From Acidobacteriota bacterium (GTDB lineage Bacteria > Acidobacteriota > Blastocatellia > Pyrinomonadales > Pyrinomonadaceae), in NCBI GenBank assembly GCA_016715115.1, contig JADKBM010000001.1:124001-188000 (forward strand): DNA of 64,000 nt, read 5' to 3'. The notes below the pieces were generated by a model that worked only from the letters and a program-made list of their open reading frames with translations, was not told the origin of the DNA and made no database searches. Position 1 is the first letter of the stretch. Every line of letters starts with the position of its first letter. Made by a program: the position numbers and the translations under genes. Shown piece by piece: positions 10,502-18,337 of the stretch.

Positions 10502-10990
10502 ATGAATAACTTCAACTTAATGGACTATGCGCCGATCGGGGTCATGTTTTTGATCGCGATGGGCTTTGCCGCAAGTCAGCTTTTGGTGACGCAGTTGATC
10601 GGACCGCGCAAGCGGACGGCGACGAAACTGATGCCGTACGAATGCGGCAAGGACCCGGTCGGATCGGCACGCGAGCGTTACTCGATCAAGTTCTACACGG
10701 TCGCCGTCATTTTTCTGCTGTTCGACATAGAAGTCTTGTTTATGGTCCCGTTCGCGGTCGCGTTCAAAGAACTGCTCGCGCAACAAAAGATCAGCGGCAT
10801 CGCGTTCGGAACGATCGCGTTTATCGAGATCCTGATATTCATCGGCACGCTGGTCGTGGGCTACATTTATGTCTGGAAGAAAGGGACGTTCGACTGGGGA
10901 ATGCAGGCCCGCGCTCAGGCCCGTGCGGAAGCGAAAGCAATAGTCAAGGCAAAGAATGCCGAACGGACTGAATTGAAAAAGGCCGCTTAG
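10502..10990 (+). CDS. nuoA: NADH-quinone oxidoreductase subunit A
   Basis: Small membrane subunit of complex I near the quinone site. The 162-residue protein has three predicted membrane helices and the family signature YECGKDPVGSARERYSIKFY followed by FLLFDIEVLFMVPFA. The C-terminus carries an Ala/Lys/Glu-rich tail of about 30 residues, longer than usual. It is the first gene of the complex I operon, behind the promoter at 10389-10417. Confidence 0.96.
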   Translation: MNNFNLMDYAPIGVMFLIAMGFAASQLLVTQLIGPRKRTATKLMPYECGKDPVGSARERYSIKFYTVAVIFLLFDIEVLFMVPFAVAFKELLAQQKISGIAFGTIAFIEILIFIGTLVVGYIYVWKKGTFDWGMQARAQARAEAKAIVKAKNAERTELKKAA

Positions 10991-11072
10991 GAATTTGGGA
11001 TCTTGGATTTTGGATTGGCGTGATGGGCTGGTCTTTCGGAATCAAAAATCCCAAATCGCAAATCGCAAATTG
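10991..11072 (+). repeat. 7-nt-periodic inverted repeat between nuoA and nuoB
   Basis: The forward arm (10993-11018) repeats TTGGGAT/CTTGGAT/TTTGGAT. After a 21-base spacer, the reverse arm (11040-11072) repeats AATCCCA/AATCGCA/AATCGCA. The arms can pair into a hairpin. The nuoB ATG follows directly, with no clear ribosome-binding site. Confidence 0.7.
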
Positions 11073-11076
11073 AATC

Positions 11077-11724
11077 ATGGGTTTAGAAAATAGCATCTGG
11101 GAATCACTTCCCGACGTCGTGACGGTCAAACTCGACGCGGTGATCAACTGGTCACGAAAGTCCTCGATCTGGCCGGCAACTTTCGGACTTGCGTGCTGTG
11201 CGATCGAAATGATGAATACGGCCGCGTCGCGCAACGACATTTCCCGTTTCGGCGCGGAGACCTTTCGGGCAAGTCCGCGGCAGGCTGATGTAATGATCGT
11301 CTCGGGCCGCGTCTCGCGGAAGATGGCGCCGGTTCTCCGACGCATCTACGATCAAATGCCCGAACCCAAATGGGTCATCTCGATGGGCGCCTGTGCAACG
11401 TCGGGCGGTGTTTTCGACAACTACGCGATCGTCCAGGGCGTCGATAAGATCGTTCCCGTCGACATTTACATTCCGGGCTGCCCGCCGCGACCGGAAATGC
11501 TGGTGCACGCGATCACGATGCTCCAGGAAAAGATAATGACGGACTCGGTGAGGGACCGACGCGACGCTTTTGAAGAAGAATCGCGCAAGGCGATCGTTCC
11601 CGGAACGCTGCCGGTCACCGAGGGAACCGCCCTCGAACGCGAGATTGAGGCCGAAGTGGCGCAGAACAAGACGGCTCGTCCGTATTCGGTGCCGTCACGC
11701 CACGAGCGACGAAAGTCCTCGTAG
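11077..11724 (+). CDS. nuoB: NADH-quinone oxidoreductase subunit B
   Basis: Peripheral-arm subunit that holds the terminal [4Fe-4S] cluster N2. In 215 residues all four ligand cysteines are visible: the adjacent pair in TFGLACCAIEMM, one in VISMGACATSGG and one in IYIPGCPPRPEML. The C-terminal 50 residues are charged and extend past the usual family length. The gene follows a 7-nt-periodic hairpin region after nuoA. Confidence 0.97.
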   Translation: MGLENSIWESLPDVVTVKLDAVINWSRKSSIWPATFGLACCAIEMMNTAASRNDISRFGAETFRASPRQADVMIVSGRVSRKMAPVLRRIYDQMPEPKWVISMGACATSGGVFDNYAIVQGVDKIVPVDIYIPGCPPRPEMLVHAITMLQEKIMTDSVRDRRDAFEEESRKAIVPGTLPVTEGTALEREIEAEVAQNKTARPYSVPSRHERRKSS

Positions 11725-11788
11725 TTGTTAATGTCGGACATTCGATTCGATCGAAGGGAAATAAACGGTCAGCAGAATTAACGTAACA

Positions 11789-12265
11789 ATGAACACACTT
11801 CTGGAAATTGTCGAAAACCTGAAAGGCGAGAATGCTTCGTGGGTCGCCGACGTTAAGGATTCGCTTGGTGAAATCACGGTCACGGTGCCGCGCGAAGCGA
11901 TCAACGCCGTGTGCGGATTCCTGAAGGGTTCGCACGGTTTCAACCTTCTCGCCGACCTTTGCGGTTCCGACCGCGGGCCGGAAGACGATCCGCGTTTCGA
12001 GGTCAACTATCACTTGTTTTCGACGACGCATCACCAACGGCTTCGTCTGAAGGTTTTGCTCTCGGAAGACGATCCGCACGTTGATACCGTCTCGGACATC
12101 TGGAAGTCGGCCAACTGGCACGAGCGCGAAGCGTATGACCTGGTCGGCGTGATCTTTGACAATCACCCGGATCTGCGTCGGATTCTTTTGCCGTCGGATT
12201 TCGACGGCCACGCTCTCCGCAAGGATTATCCGTTGCGCGGGTATGAACCCTATTCTTTGAGTTGA
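11789..12265 (+). CDS. nuoC: NADH-quinone oxidoreductase subunit C
   Basis: The 158-residue subunit of the hydrophilic arm, not fused to NuoD as in some bacteria. The signature region DIWKSANWHEREAYDLVGV, followed by HPDLRRILLPSDFDGHALRKD, is complete. It begins 64 bases after nuoB and ends just before a short 7-nt-periodic stretch (12267-12297) that leads into nuoD. Confidence 0.96.
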   Translation: MNTLLEIVENLKGENASWVADVKDSLGEITVTVPREAINAVCGFLKGSHGFNLLADLCGSDRGPEDDPRFEVNYHLFSTTHHQRLRLKVLLSEDDPHVDTVSDIWKSANWHEREAYDLVGVIFDNHPDLRRILLPSDFDGHALRKDYPLRGYEPYSLS

Positions 12266-12322
12266 TGTCGGATTTGAGATTTCGGATCGCGGATTTCTGC
12301 GGAGTTCGAATTTAAGACCATT

Positions 12323-13537
12323 ATGGGATTGGAAAATGTAACCGATGGCGTCGAAGTTCTCGACCGAACGCTCGAGTCGCATATGACTCTGTCGATGGGG
12401 CCGCAGCATCCTTCGACGCACGGCGTTTTGCGGCTTGACCTGCGGCTCGACGGCGAACTGATCGTCAAAGCCGTGCCGGATATCGGCTATCTCCACACCG
12501 GAATGGAGAAGCTTTTCGAGTATAAGAAGTATCAGCAAGGAATCGTCATCACCGACCGAATGGATTATCTTAATCCGCTCGGAAACAATTTGGCTTATGT
12601 GATGGCCGCCGAAAAGCTGCTCCAGCTCGAGATCCCGGAACGAGCGCAAACGATCCGCGTCCTGATGTGCGAACTGCAGCGGATCGCGTCGCATATGGTA
12701 TGGCTCGGGACGCACTGTCTCGATATCGGCGCGATGAGCGTCTTCTTTTTCTGCTTCAAGGAACGCGAGAAAATACTAAACATTATCGAATCGGTCTCCG
12801 GGGGCCGCTTGACGCCGAGTTATTTCCGCATCGGCGGTCTGATGATGGATCTCCCGGCGGGCTTTGAAAATCGTTGCCGACAGTTTCTTGACAACTTTCT
12901 CGACGCGATGAAGACGTTCGAAACTCTCGTCACGGGCAACACGATCTGGCAGTCGCGGACGCAAGGCATCGGCATTATTTCGGGCGAGGAGGCGATCGAC
13001 TGGGGATTGACCGGGCCGTGTCTGCGTGGCAGCGGCGTCGATCTCGATCTCCGTCGCGACAATCCGTACACGAGTTACGAAACATACGATTTCGACGTCG
13101 TGGTCGAAAACGACTGCGACGTCTGGGCGCGTTTCCAGGTCCGGATGCGGGAATGTTACGAATCGCACAAGATCGTCCGCCAGGCGCTCGATCGCCTCAA
13201 GCCCGGCCCGGTCAAAGCCGACGCGCCGAAAGTCGTACTTCCGGACCGCGACGATATGCGCAAACATATGGATTCGCTGATCCATCACTTTTTGATCGTC
13301 GCCGAGGGCTTCAATGTTCCGGAAGGCGAGGTTTATATGCCGATCGAGGCATCGAAAGGCGAACTTGGCGTCTATATGAAATCAAACGGCGGCCCGAAAC
13401 CCGAACGCGTCCACTTCCGCGGCCCGAGTTTCGTGAATCTCGCCGCGTTGCCGGCAATGAGCGAAGGCGAAATGGTCGCCGACGTCGTTGCGATCATCGG
13501 ATCGCTGGATATTGTTTTGGGGGAAATTGATCGTTGA
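12323..13537 (+). CDS. nuoD: NADH-quinone oxidoreductase subunit D
   Basis: The 49-kDa subunit, related to the NiFe-hydrogenase large subunit, that lines the quinone cavity with NuoB. The 404-residue protein shows SMGPQHPSTHGVLRLDLRL, PDIGYLHTGMEKLFEYKKY, MDYLNPLGNNLAYVMAAE and the C-terminal RVHFRGPSFVNLAALP with DIVLGEIDR. Full length for the family. Confidence 0.97.
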   Translation: MGLENVTDGVEVLDRTLESHMTLSMGPQHPSTHGVLRLDLRLDGELIVKAVPDIGYLHTGMEKLFEYKKYQQGIVITDRMDYLNPLGNNLAYVMAAEKLLQLEIPERAQTIRVLMCELQRIASHMVWLGTHCLDIGAMSVFFFCFKEREKILNIIESVSGGRLTPSYFRIGGLMMDLPAGFENRCRQFLDNFLDAMKTFETLVTGNTIWQSRTQGIGIISGEEAIDWGLTGPCLRGSGVDLDLRRDNPYTSYETYDFDVVVENDCDVWARFQVRMRECYESHKIVRQALDRLKPGPVKADAPKVVLPDRDDMRKHMDSLIHHFLIVAEGFNVPEGEVYMPIEASKGELGVYMKSNGGPKPERVHFRGPSFVNLAALPAMSEGEMVADVVAIIGSLDIVLGEIDR

Positions 13538-13613
13538 TCGGTTAAAAACAGGGGATTTGAATACGGGGCTTTTTACTTAATACTCAGAGAAATTAGAAGA
13601 AGGAGAAATACTC

Positions 13614-13964
13614 ATGACCGAAAATCAGGAAAAACAGATCTTTAAGATCCTCAACAACTTAGTGATCAGTGTCAACGCGATTCGTGAAGAATTGAACGTG
13701 ATCAAGGCAGATATCGACGTTATCAAGGCAGATATCGTCGAAATCAAGGCAGATATCGTCGAAATCAAGGCAGATATCGTCGAAATCCGGGCCGATATCG
13801 TCGAAATCCGGGCAGATATTGCCGAGATTCGCGGGATCCAAACCGAACAGGGCGAATCGTTGCGGCGGCTGGAAGTGAAAACAGATTCGATCGCGGCCGA
13901 GGTGGCCGACAACGGTCGCCGGATCGATGCGCTCGAACGTCGCACGGAGCAGAGGGTTCATTAG
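13614..13964 (+). CDS. Small heptad-repeat coiled-coil protein
   Basis: Unknown function. The 116-residue product is almost wholly helical. Residues about 29-73 consist of seven-residue units of the type V-E-I-K-A-D-I and V-E-I-R-A-D-I, a near-perfect coiled coil, and the rest is charged and amphipathic. No signal or membrane segment. A clear AGAAGGAG lies just before the ATG. It sits between nuoD and the TonB-C gene in the operon direction. The repeats could also mean the length varies between strains. Confidence 0.75.
   Translation: MTENQEKQIFKILNNLVISVNAIREELNVIKADIDVIKADIVEIKADIVEIKADIVEIRADIVEIRADIAEIRGIQTEQGESLRRLEVKTDSIAAEVADNGRRIDALERRTEQRVH
13699..13830 (+). repeat. 21-bp in-frame tandem repeats
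   Basis: About six imperfect 21-base units with the core ATCAAGGCAGATATCG (later ATCCGGGCAGATAT), each coding one heptad of the coiled coil. Middle units are nearly identical at the DNA level, which points to recent slippage or recombination. Confidence 0.85.
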
Positions 13965-14008
13965 TTAGTCAGCCGTCTGCGGACGGCTCTCGCTGTTGTT
14001 TTTGGCTG

Positions 14009-14842
14009 ATGTCGAAATCCGAGATTTACACCAAAGGACTTGTGGGCGCTTTCATTCTTTGCGTCTTGTTGCCCGCAGCGGTTTCGGCGCAGGAACGCTG
14101 TGGGATCAAACTGAGGATCTTTGAGTTCAAAGAAGAAGGATCGTCCGAGCAGTTTCCTGTCGACGATGCGCAAATAACGCTTTCGGATGCGGAATCGGGC
14201 AAAGCCGCGACACCGATAAAGAAAGACGGTTCCCGGTTCGCTGAGCTGAACGTCGGCCGAACCTACCGAATAGAGATTCGGAAACGCGGATTCAAGACAA
14301 CGATTGACAGAATCGGTTGCGAGGATAATGATGTGACGATTCCCGCGTCGCGGATTTTCTTTGTCTGGCCCGGCAAGGAAGCGGATATCGTTTCGCCCGC
14401 GCTGTTCGATTTGCGGCGGGTTAAGAAGAATTCGCCCGCGCTGTTCGATTTGCGGCGGGTTAAGAAGAATTCGGAAACAGTTGGTGACGGACGCAGCGAT
14501 GATTTGACGGCAGTTCCGGATACTGACATCCCGCCGATCGTATCGGCAAACTCGCAAAGTACGGCGGAGCTGCCTGGCGAAGTTGTTAATGGGAAGGCGA
14601 AGAATCTTGTCGTCCCAAAGTATCCGGCCGCCGCCCGGGCCGTTCGCGCGATCGGCACCGTTTACGTGATGGTCACAATTGACGAACTAGGCTACGTCGT
14701 ATCCGCCAAAGCCATTGGAGGTCATCCGTTGCTCCGAGCGGCATCGGTGAAGGCGGCCAGTGAATCGACTTTCTCGACAACTACTATCGAAGGGTATCCT
14801 GTTAGGGTAAAAGGCGTGGTGGTATACAATTTTAGGCCGTAG
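14009..14842 (+). CDS. Secreted protein with C-terminal TonB domain
   Basis: The 277-residue product has an N-terminal hydrophobic signal (about residues 10-28, ending VSAQ), a carboxypeptidase-regulatory-like beta region (about 35-110: DAQITLSDAESGKAATP, then LNVGRTYRIEIRKRGF), a linker with a perfect 13-residue duplication, and a C-terminal TonB-type domain (about 190-277: PKYPAAARAVRAIGTVYVMV, then TIDELGYVVSAKAIGGHPLL). TonB C-domains usually contact outer-membrane partners, but many stand-alone secreted copies have no known role. Nothing links it to complex I except its position. Confidence 0.75.
   Translation: MSKSEIYTKGLVGAFILCVLLPAAVSAQERCGIKLRIFEFKEEGSSEQFPVDDAQITLSDAESGKAATPIKKDGSRFAELNVGRTYRIEIRKRGFKTTIDRIGCEDNDVTIPASRIFFVWPGKEADIVSPALFDLRRVKKNSPALFDLRRVKKNSETVGDGRSDDLTAVPDTDIPPIVSANSQSTAELPGEVVNGKAKNLVVPKYPAAARAVRAIGTVYVMVTIDELGYVVSAKAIGGHPLLRAASVKAASESTFSTTTIEGYPVRVKGVVVYNFRP
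14393..14470 (+). repeat. Perfect 39-bp in-frame tandem duplication
   Basis: Two identical 39-base copies (14393-14431 and 14432-14470), each coding SPALFDLRRVKKN. The absence of any mismatch implies a very recent event. Confidence 0.95.
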
Positions 14843-14855
14843 GCGAAAGAACAAG

Positions 14856-15383
14856 ATGGCATCAGTAGCAACCGACTATACGAACAAGATCAATTACACC
14901 GACGAAGTAGCGGAGTTCTCTCCGGCGGTCGTCGCCGAGATGGAATCGCATTTGAAGAAGTATCCTGAGGAACGGAGCCGTTCGGCACTGATCCCGCTTC
15001 TTTTTGTGATTCAGCGCGAACGCGGTTGGATCGACAACCAGGGAGTGAACTTCCTCGCGAAGTTCCTCGGACTCGAGGTCACGGATATTTGGGAAACCGC
15101 GACGTTTTACTCGATGTTCAATCTCCGCCCGGTCGGACGCCATCATATTCAGATCTGCAAGACCCTGTCGTGCAAGATAATGGGCGAGCCGGACATCACG
15201 GACCATATCTGCGGCAAACTCGGCATCAAGCCGGGAGAGTCGACCGAGGACGGCAAATATACCGTGACGCTCGTCGAATGCCTCGGCAGTTGCGGCACGG
15301 CACCGATGATGCAGATCGGATTTGATTACCACGAGGATCTGACGATCGAAAAGGTCGACAAGATCCTCGATTCTTTGGAATAA
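14856..15383 (+). CDS. nuoE: NADH-quinone oxidoreductase subunit E
   Basis: Thioredoxin-fold [2Fe-2S] subunit (cluster N1a) of the NADH module. The 175-residue protein has the ligand pairs C-K-T-L-S-C (QICKTLSCKIMG) and C-L-G-S-C (VECLGSCGTAP) and the family helix DIWETATFYSMFNLRPVG. The NTF2-like gene follows after only 5 bases. Confidence 0.96.
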   Translation: MASVATDYTNKINYTDEVAEFSPAVVAEMESHLKKYPEERSRSALIPLLFVIQRERGWIDNQGVNFLAKFLGLEVTDIWETATFYSMFNLRPVGRHHIQICKTLSCKIMGEPDITDHICGKLGIKPGESTEDGKYTVTLVECLGSCGTAPMMQIGFDYHEDLTIEKVDKILDSLE

Positions 15384-15388
15384 AGCCA

Positions 15389-15772
15389 ATGAACAACCGC
15401 CAAATCGTTGAAAGTCTGTACAAGGCGTTCGCATCCGGCGACATTCCGGGACTTCTCGGGTCGTTTGCCGACAACATCGAATGGACCGAAGCCGAGGGAT
15501 TTCCGTACGGCGGGACGTATGTCGGCGCCGGCGCGATCGTCGAGAATGTCTTTCTGAAACTCGGGAGCGAGTGGGAAGGTTACAGCGCAGTTCCGTCGCA
15601 GTTCGTCAGCGACGGGGACACGGTCGTCGCGCTCGGCCGATACAGCGGAAAATATTGTGCGACCGGAAGATCGATGTCGGTTCCCTTCGCACACGTCTGG
15701 ACGCTTCGCGACGGCAAGATCGCCAGATTCGTCCAGTACACGGATACGCTGAAGGTGGCCGAGGCGCTTTGA
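15389..15772 (+). CDS. SnoaL/NTF2-like protein
   Basis: The 127-residue protein has the NTF2-like fold pattern: an N-terminal helix (IVESLYKAFASGDIPGLL), FADNIEWTEAEGFPYGG, and strands ending in HVWTLRDGKIARFVQYTDT. Members act as small isomerases or hydrolases or have no enzyme role; the substrate is unknown. It begins 5 bases after nuoE, so it is translated from the nuo message. Confidence 0.8.
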   Translation: MNNRQIVESLYKAFASGDIPGLLGSFADNIEWTEAEGFPYGGTYVGAGAIVENVFLKLGSEWEGYSAVPSQFVSDGDTVVALGRYSGKYCATGRSMSVPFAHVWTLRDGKIARFVQYTDTLKVAEAL

Positions 15773-15875
15773 TCTTTATTAGTAAGCCGCTGGTTTTCAG
15801 TCGGCGGCGATTCGGGATATTCCGCGTAAACGCTCTCCTCGGCGGGTTAGGTAAATTCTTTGTTTGAGGTGAGTT

Positions 15876-16784
15876 ATGAGAAAAGGGTTCTGGATTTTTG
15901 TTATTTTGTTCTTTGTCAATTCGTTTTCGTTCGGACAGGAAAGATCAAATGCGTCGACCTACGGAAACACCGAACGGCGCCGGTCGCTCGCGACCGGCGA
16001 ACTTGCCGGGAGCGAGGCCACGAAAGACGTCACCGAGGTCTTCTTTCTTGAAGCCACCGTGCTGATGAACGTCAAGGCCGACGAATTCGTCGCGTCGTTC
16101 GGAGTTCAGGGCGAAGGCCAGACGAGCGCTTTGAGCGAACAGTCGGTCGACACGAGGATCGACGCGCTGCGCTCGAAACTCGGAACGATCGGGATCACGG
16201 ATATGTTCGTGGATTTCATCAATCAAGCGCCGTATTACGAGTTCGACGCATCGGGGAAGGTGGCGACTGAGAAGCTGAAGGGCTACAAAACGGCGAAGAA
16301 CCTGATGATCCGGTTCAAAGACCGCGGCCTGCTGCGCCAGATCACGAATCTCGCGAACGCCGCGGGCATCTATGACCTGATCAAGATCGATTTCGTCGTC
16401 AACGATTTCGCCGGAATCAAGCAGCGAATGCTGACCGAAGCGACGAAGATCATCAAAGCGAAGGAGCAAACGTACGCGGGACTCGGGATCACTTTGAAAC
16501 CGGTCGGTGTCGTCAATGAGAAGTTCAATTCGTATTCGCCGGATGAGCTCTATCAGGACTATACGGCGTATGAAGCGGGCAATACCCAGGGTTACCGCCG
16601 CGTTATTCAAAAAGCAAAGGCGTCGACCTCGTACTACGACGGTTTTGACGGAAGGGATTTCGACCTGACGATCAACCCTGCCGGGCTCGAACCGAATGTG
16701 CAGGCAGTGATGTATCTGAAGGTAAAATATCTGCCGACGATTCTCCCGGAGAACCGTTGCTGCGCCGAAACGAAAACGAAGTGA
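15876..16784 (+). CDS. Exported SIMPL (DUF541)-like protein
   Basis: The 302-residue product has a signal peptide (MRKGFWIFVILFFVNSFSFG, cleavage after FGQ) and a body with SIMPL-type features: a VEATV-like strand near residue 55, EGQTSALSEQSVDTRIDALR, a central beta-alpha region (GYKTAKNLMIRFKDRGLLRQ) and a Leu/Ile-rich C-terminal strand. SIMPL proteins are periplasmic or cell-surface proteins of mostly unknown role. Position inside the nuo operon is its only context. Confidence 0.55.
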   Translation: MRKGFWIFVILFFVNSFSFGQERSNASTYGNTERRRSLATGELAGSEATKDVTEVFFLEATVLMNVKADEFVASFGVQGEGQTSALSEQSVDTRIDALRSKLGTIGITDMFVDFINQAPYYEFDASGKVATEKLKGYKTAKNLMIRFKDRGLLRQITNLANAAGIYDLIKIDFVVNDFAGIKQRMLTEATKIIKAKEQTYAGLGITLKPVGVVNEKFNSYSPDELYQDYTAYEAGNTQGYRRVIQKAKASTSYYDGFDGRDFDLTINPAGLEPNVQAVMYLKVKYLPTILPENRCCAETKTK

Positions 16785-16824
16785 CAATGAAAACTGCGAT
16801 AGATTCGGGCTGGTAATTCTTGTT

Positions 16825-18105
16825 ATGGAAATCAAAGCAATCGGATGTGAACCGTTACAGCTAAAGCTGATGCACGTCAAAGACGGGCACACGCTGAAGG
16901 TGTATCAGGATGCGGGCGGCTACAAATCGCTGAAAAAAGCGATGGGCATGTCGCAGGATGACATCATCAACGAAGTCAAGGCTTCCGCGCTACGCGGACG
17001 CGGCGGCGCGGGATTCCCGACCGGCATGAAATGGTCGTTCGTGCCGCGCCAGTCGCCGAAGCCGAAGTATGTCGTTTGCAACGCGGATGAATCCGAGCCG
17101 GGCTCGTTCAAGGACCGTTATCTGCTTGAGCGCGATCCGCATGCCGTCATCGAAGGGATGATCATCGCCGGATTCGCCCTCGGAGCTTCGACCGGTTACA
17201 TATACTTCCGCGGCGAATACAATTACCTGATCCATATCGTCGATGCCGCGCTTGAAGAGGCGCGCGCCGCCGGAATCCTCGGCGACAACATCTTCGGCAC
17301 CGGTTTTTCGATGAACATCCACACGCACACCGGCGCCGGCGCTTACATTTGCGGCGAGGAGACCGCGTTGCTGTCGTCGCTCGAAGGGTTCCGCGGTCAC
17401 CCGCGGATGAAGCCGCCGTTTCCGGCAGTCGAGGGGCTTTACGCTTCCCCGACGGTCGTCAACAACGTCGAGACCTTCACGTCGGTCCCGCAGATCATCG
17501 AGATGGGCGGAACCGTATGGCGCGATCTCGGCACCGAGAAATCGGGCGGCACGAAACTTTGGTCGATCAGCGGTCACGTCAAGAAGCCCGGCGTTTACGA
17601 ACTTCCGATGGGTTATGCCGATATGGAGAAGTTCATTATGGAAGACTGCGGCGGAATGCTCCGCGACGACAAGAAGCTCAAAGCCGTGATCCCCGGAGGG
17701 TCGAGCGTTTACATTATGAACGCGGACCAGATCATCGGTAAAAATGTAACGCTTGATTACGAAGGACTTGTCGAAGCGGGCTCGATGCTGGGCACGGGCG
17801 GGATGATGGTTATGGACGAGACCGTCGACATTATGGAATCGACCAAGAACCTGACCGAATTCTATCGTCACGAATCGTGCGGCTGGTGTACGCCCTGCCG
17901 CGAGGGAACGGATTGGCTGGTGAAGATCTTTAACCGGATCTCGACCGGCGAGGGAAGACCGGAAGACGCGCAGTTGTTGCTCGATATTTGCGACAACATC
18001 GAAGGCAAATCGTTTTGCCCGCTCGGCGACGCTGCTGCGTGGCCGATCCAGAGCGCGATCAAGCGTTTTCCGGAAGACTTCAAGAAATGGCTGAATGCAA
18101 TTTAG
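16825..18105 (+). CDS. nuoF: NADH-quinone oxidoreductase subunit F
   Basis: NADH- and FMN-binding subunit, entry point of electrons into complex I. The 426-residue protein shows the NADH-site glycine loop RGRGGAGFPTGMKWSF, the FMN segment CNADESEPGSFKDR, AGAYICGEETALLSSLEG, and the N3 [4Fe-4S] ligands in ESCGWCTPCREGTDW plus a later Cys in KSFCPLGDAA. Full length. Confidence 0.97.
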   Translation: MEIKAIGCEPLQLKLMHVKDGHTLKVYQDAGGYKSLKKAMGMSQDDIINEVKASALRGRGGAGFPTGMKWSFVPRQSPKPKYVVCNADESEPGSFKDRYLLERDPHAVIEGMIIAGFALGASTGYIYFRGEYNYLIHIVDAALEEARAAGILGDNIFGTGFSMNIHTHTGAGAYICGEETALLSSLEGFRGHPRMKPPFPAVEGLYASPTVVNNVETFTSVPQIIEMGGTVWRDLGTEKSGGTKLWSISGHVKKPGVYELPMGYADMEKFIMEDCGGMLRDDKKLKAVIPGGSSVYIMNADQIIGKNVTLDYEGLVEAGSMLGTGGMMVMDETVDIMESTKNLTEFYRHESCGWCTPCREGTDWLVKIFNRISTGEGRPEDAQLLLDICDNIEGKSFCPLGDAAAWPIQSAIKRFPEDFKKWLNAI

Positions 18106-18187
18106 ATTTTAGATTTTGGATTTTGGATTGGTTCTCAGGCCCCCAATCCCCGAATGATCCAAAATCTGAAATCCAAAATCTAGAATT
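18102..18187 (+). repeat. 7-nt-periodic inverted repeat after nuoF
   Basis: The forward arm (18102-18131) runs TTAGATT/TTAGATT/TTGGATT/TTGGATT. After a spacer, the reverse arm (18158-18187) runs CCAAAATC/TGAAATC/CAAAATC. Pairing gives a long AU-rich hairpin just upstream of the bTHX gene. Confidence 0.75.
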
Positions 18188-18198
18188 GGAGAATCATT

Positions 18199-18324
18199 AT
18201 GGGAAGAGGCGATAAAAGAAGCAGACGCGGAAAGATCTTTGCGGGATCGCACGGCAAGAGCCGTCCGAAGACCACGAAAAAGAACACGCCGCCGAAGGCT
18301 GAGACCACAAAGAAAGACGCATAG
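18199..18324 (+). CDS. Small ribosomal protein bTHX-like (30S subunit)
   Basis: A 41-residue, very basic peptide that begins MGRGDKRSRRGKIFAGSHGK, which matches the family pattern M-G-[KR]-G-D-[KR]-[KR]-[ST]-[KR]-[RK]-G-K-I. bTHX-type peptides bind rRNA at the head of the 30S subunit in Thermus and relatives. A TTGGAG sequence lies about 9 bases before the ATG. The C-terminal half is Lys/Thr/Pro/Ala-rich. Its position between nuoF and nuoG is unexpected for a ribosomal protein, though the operon contains other unrelated small genes. It is short enough to be missed by routine gene callers. Confidence 0.8.
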   Translation: MGRGDKRSRRGKIFAGSHGKSRPKTTKKNTPPKAETTKKDA

Positions 18325-18337
18325 GCAATAGTTGAAA

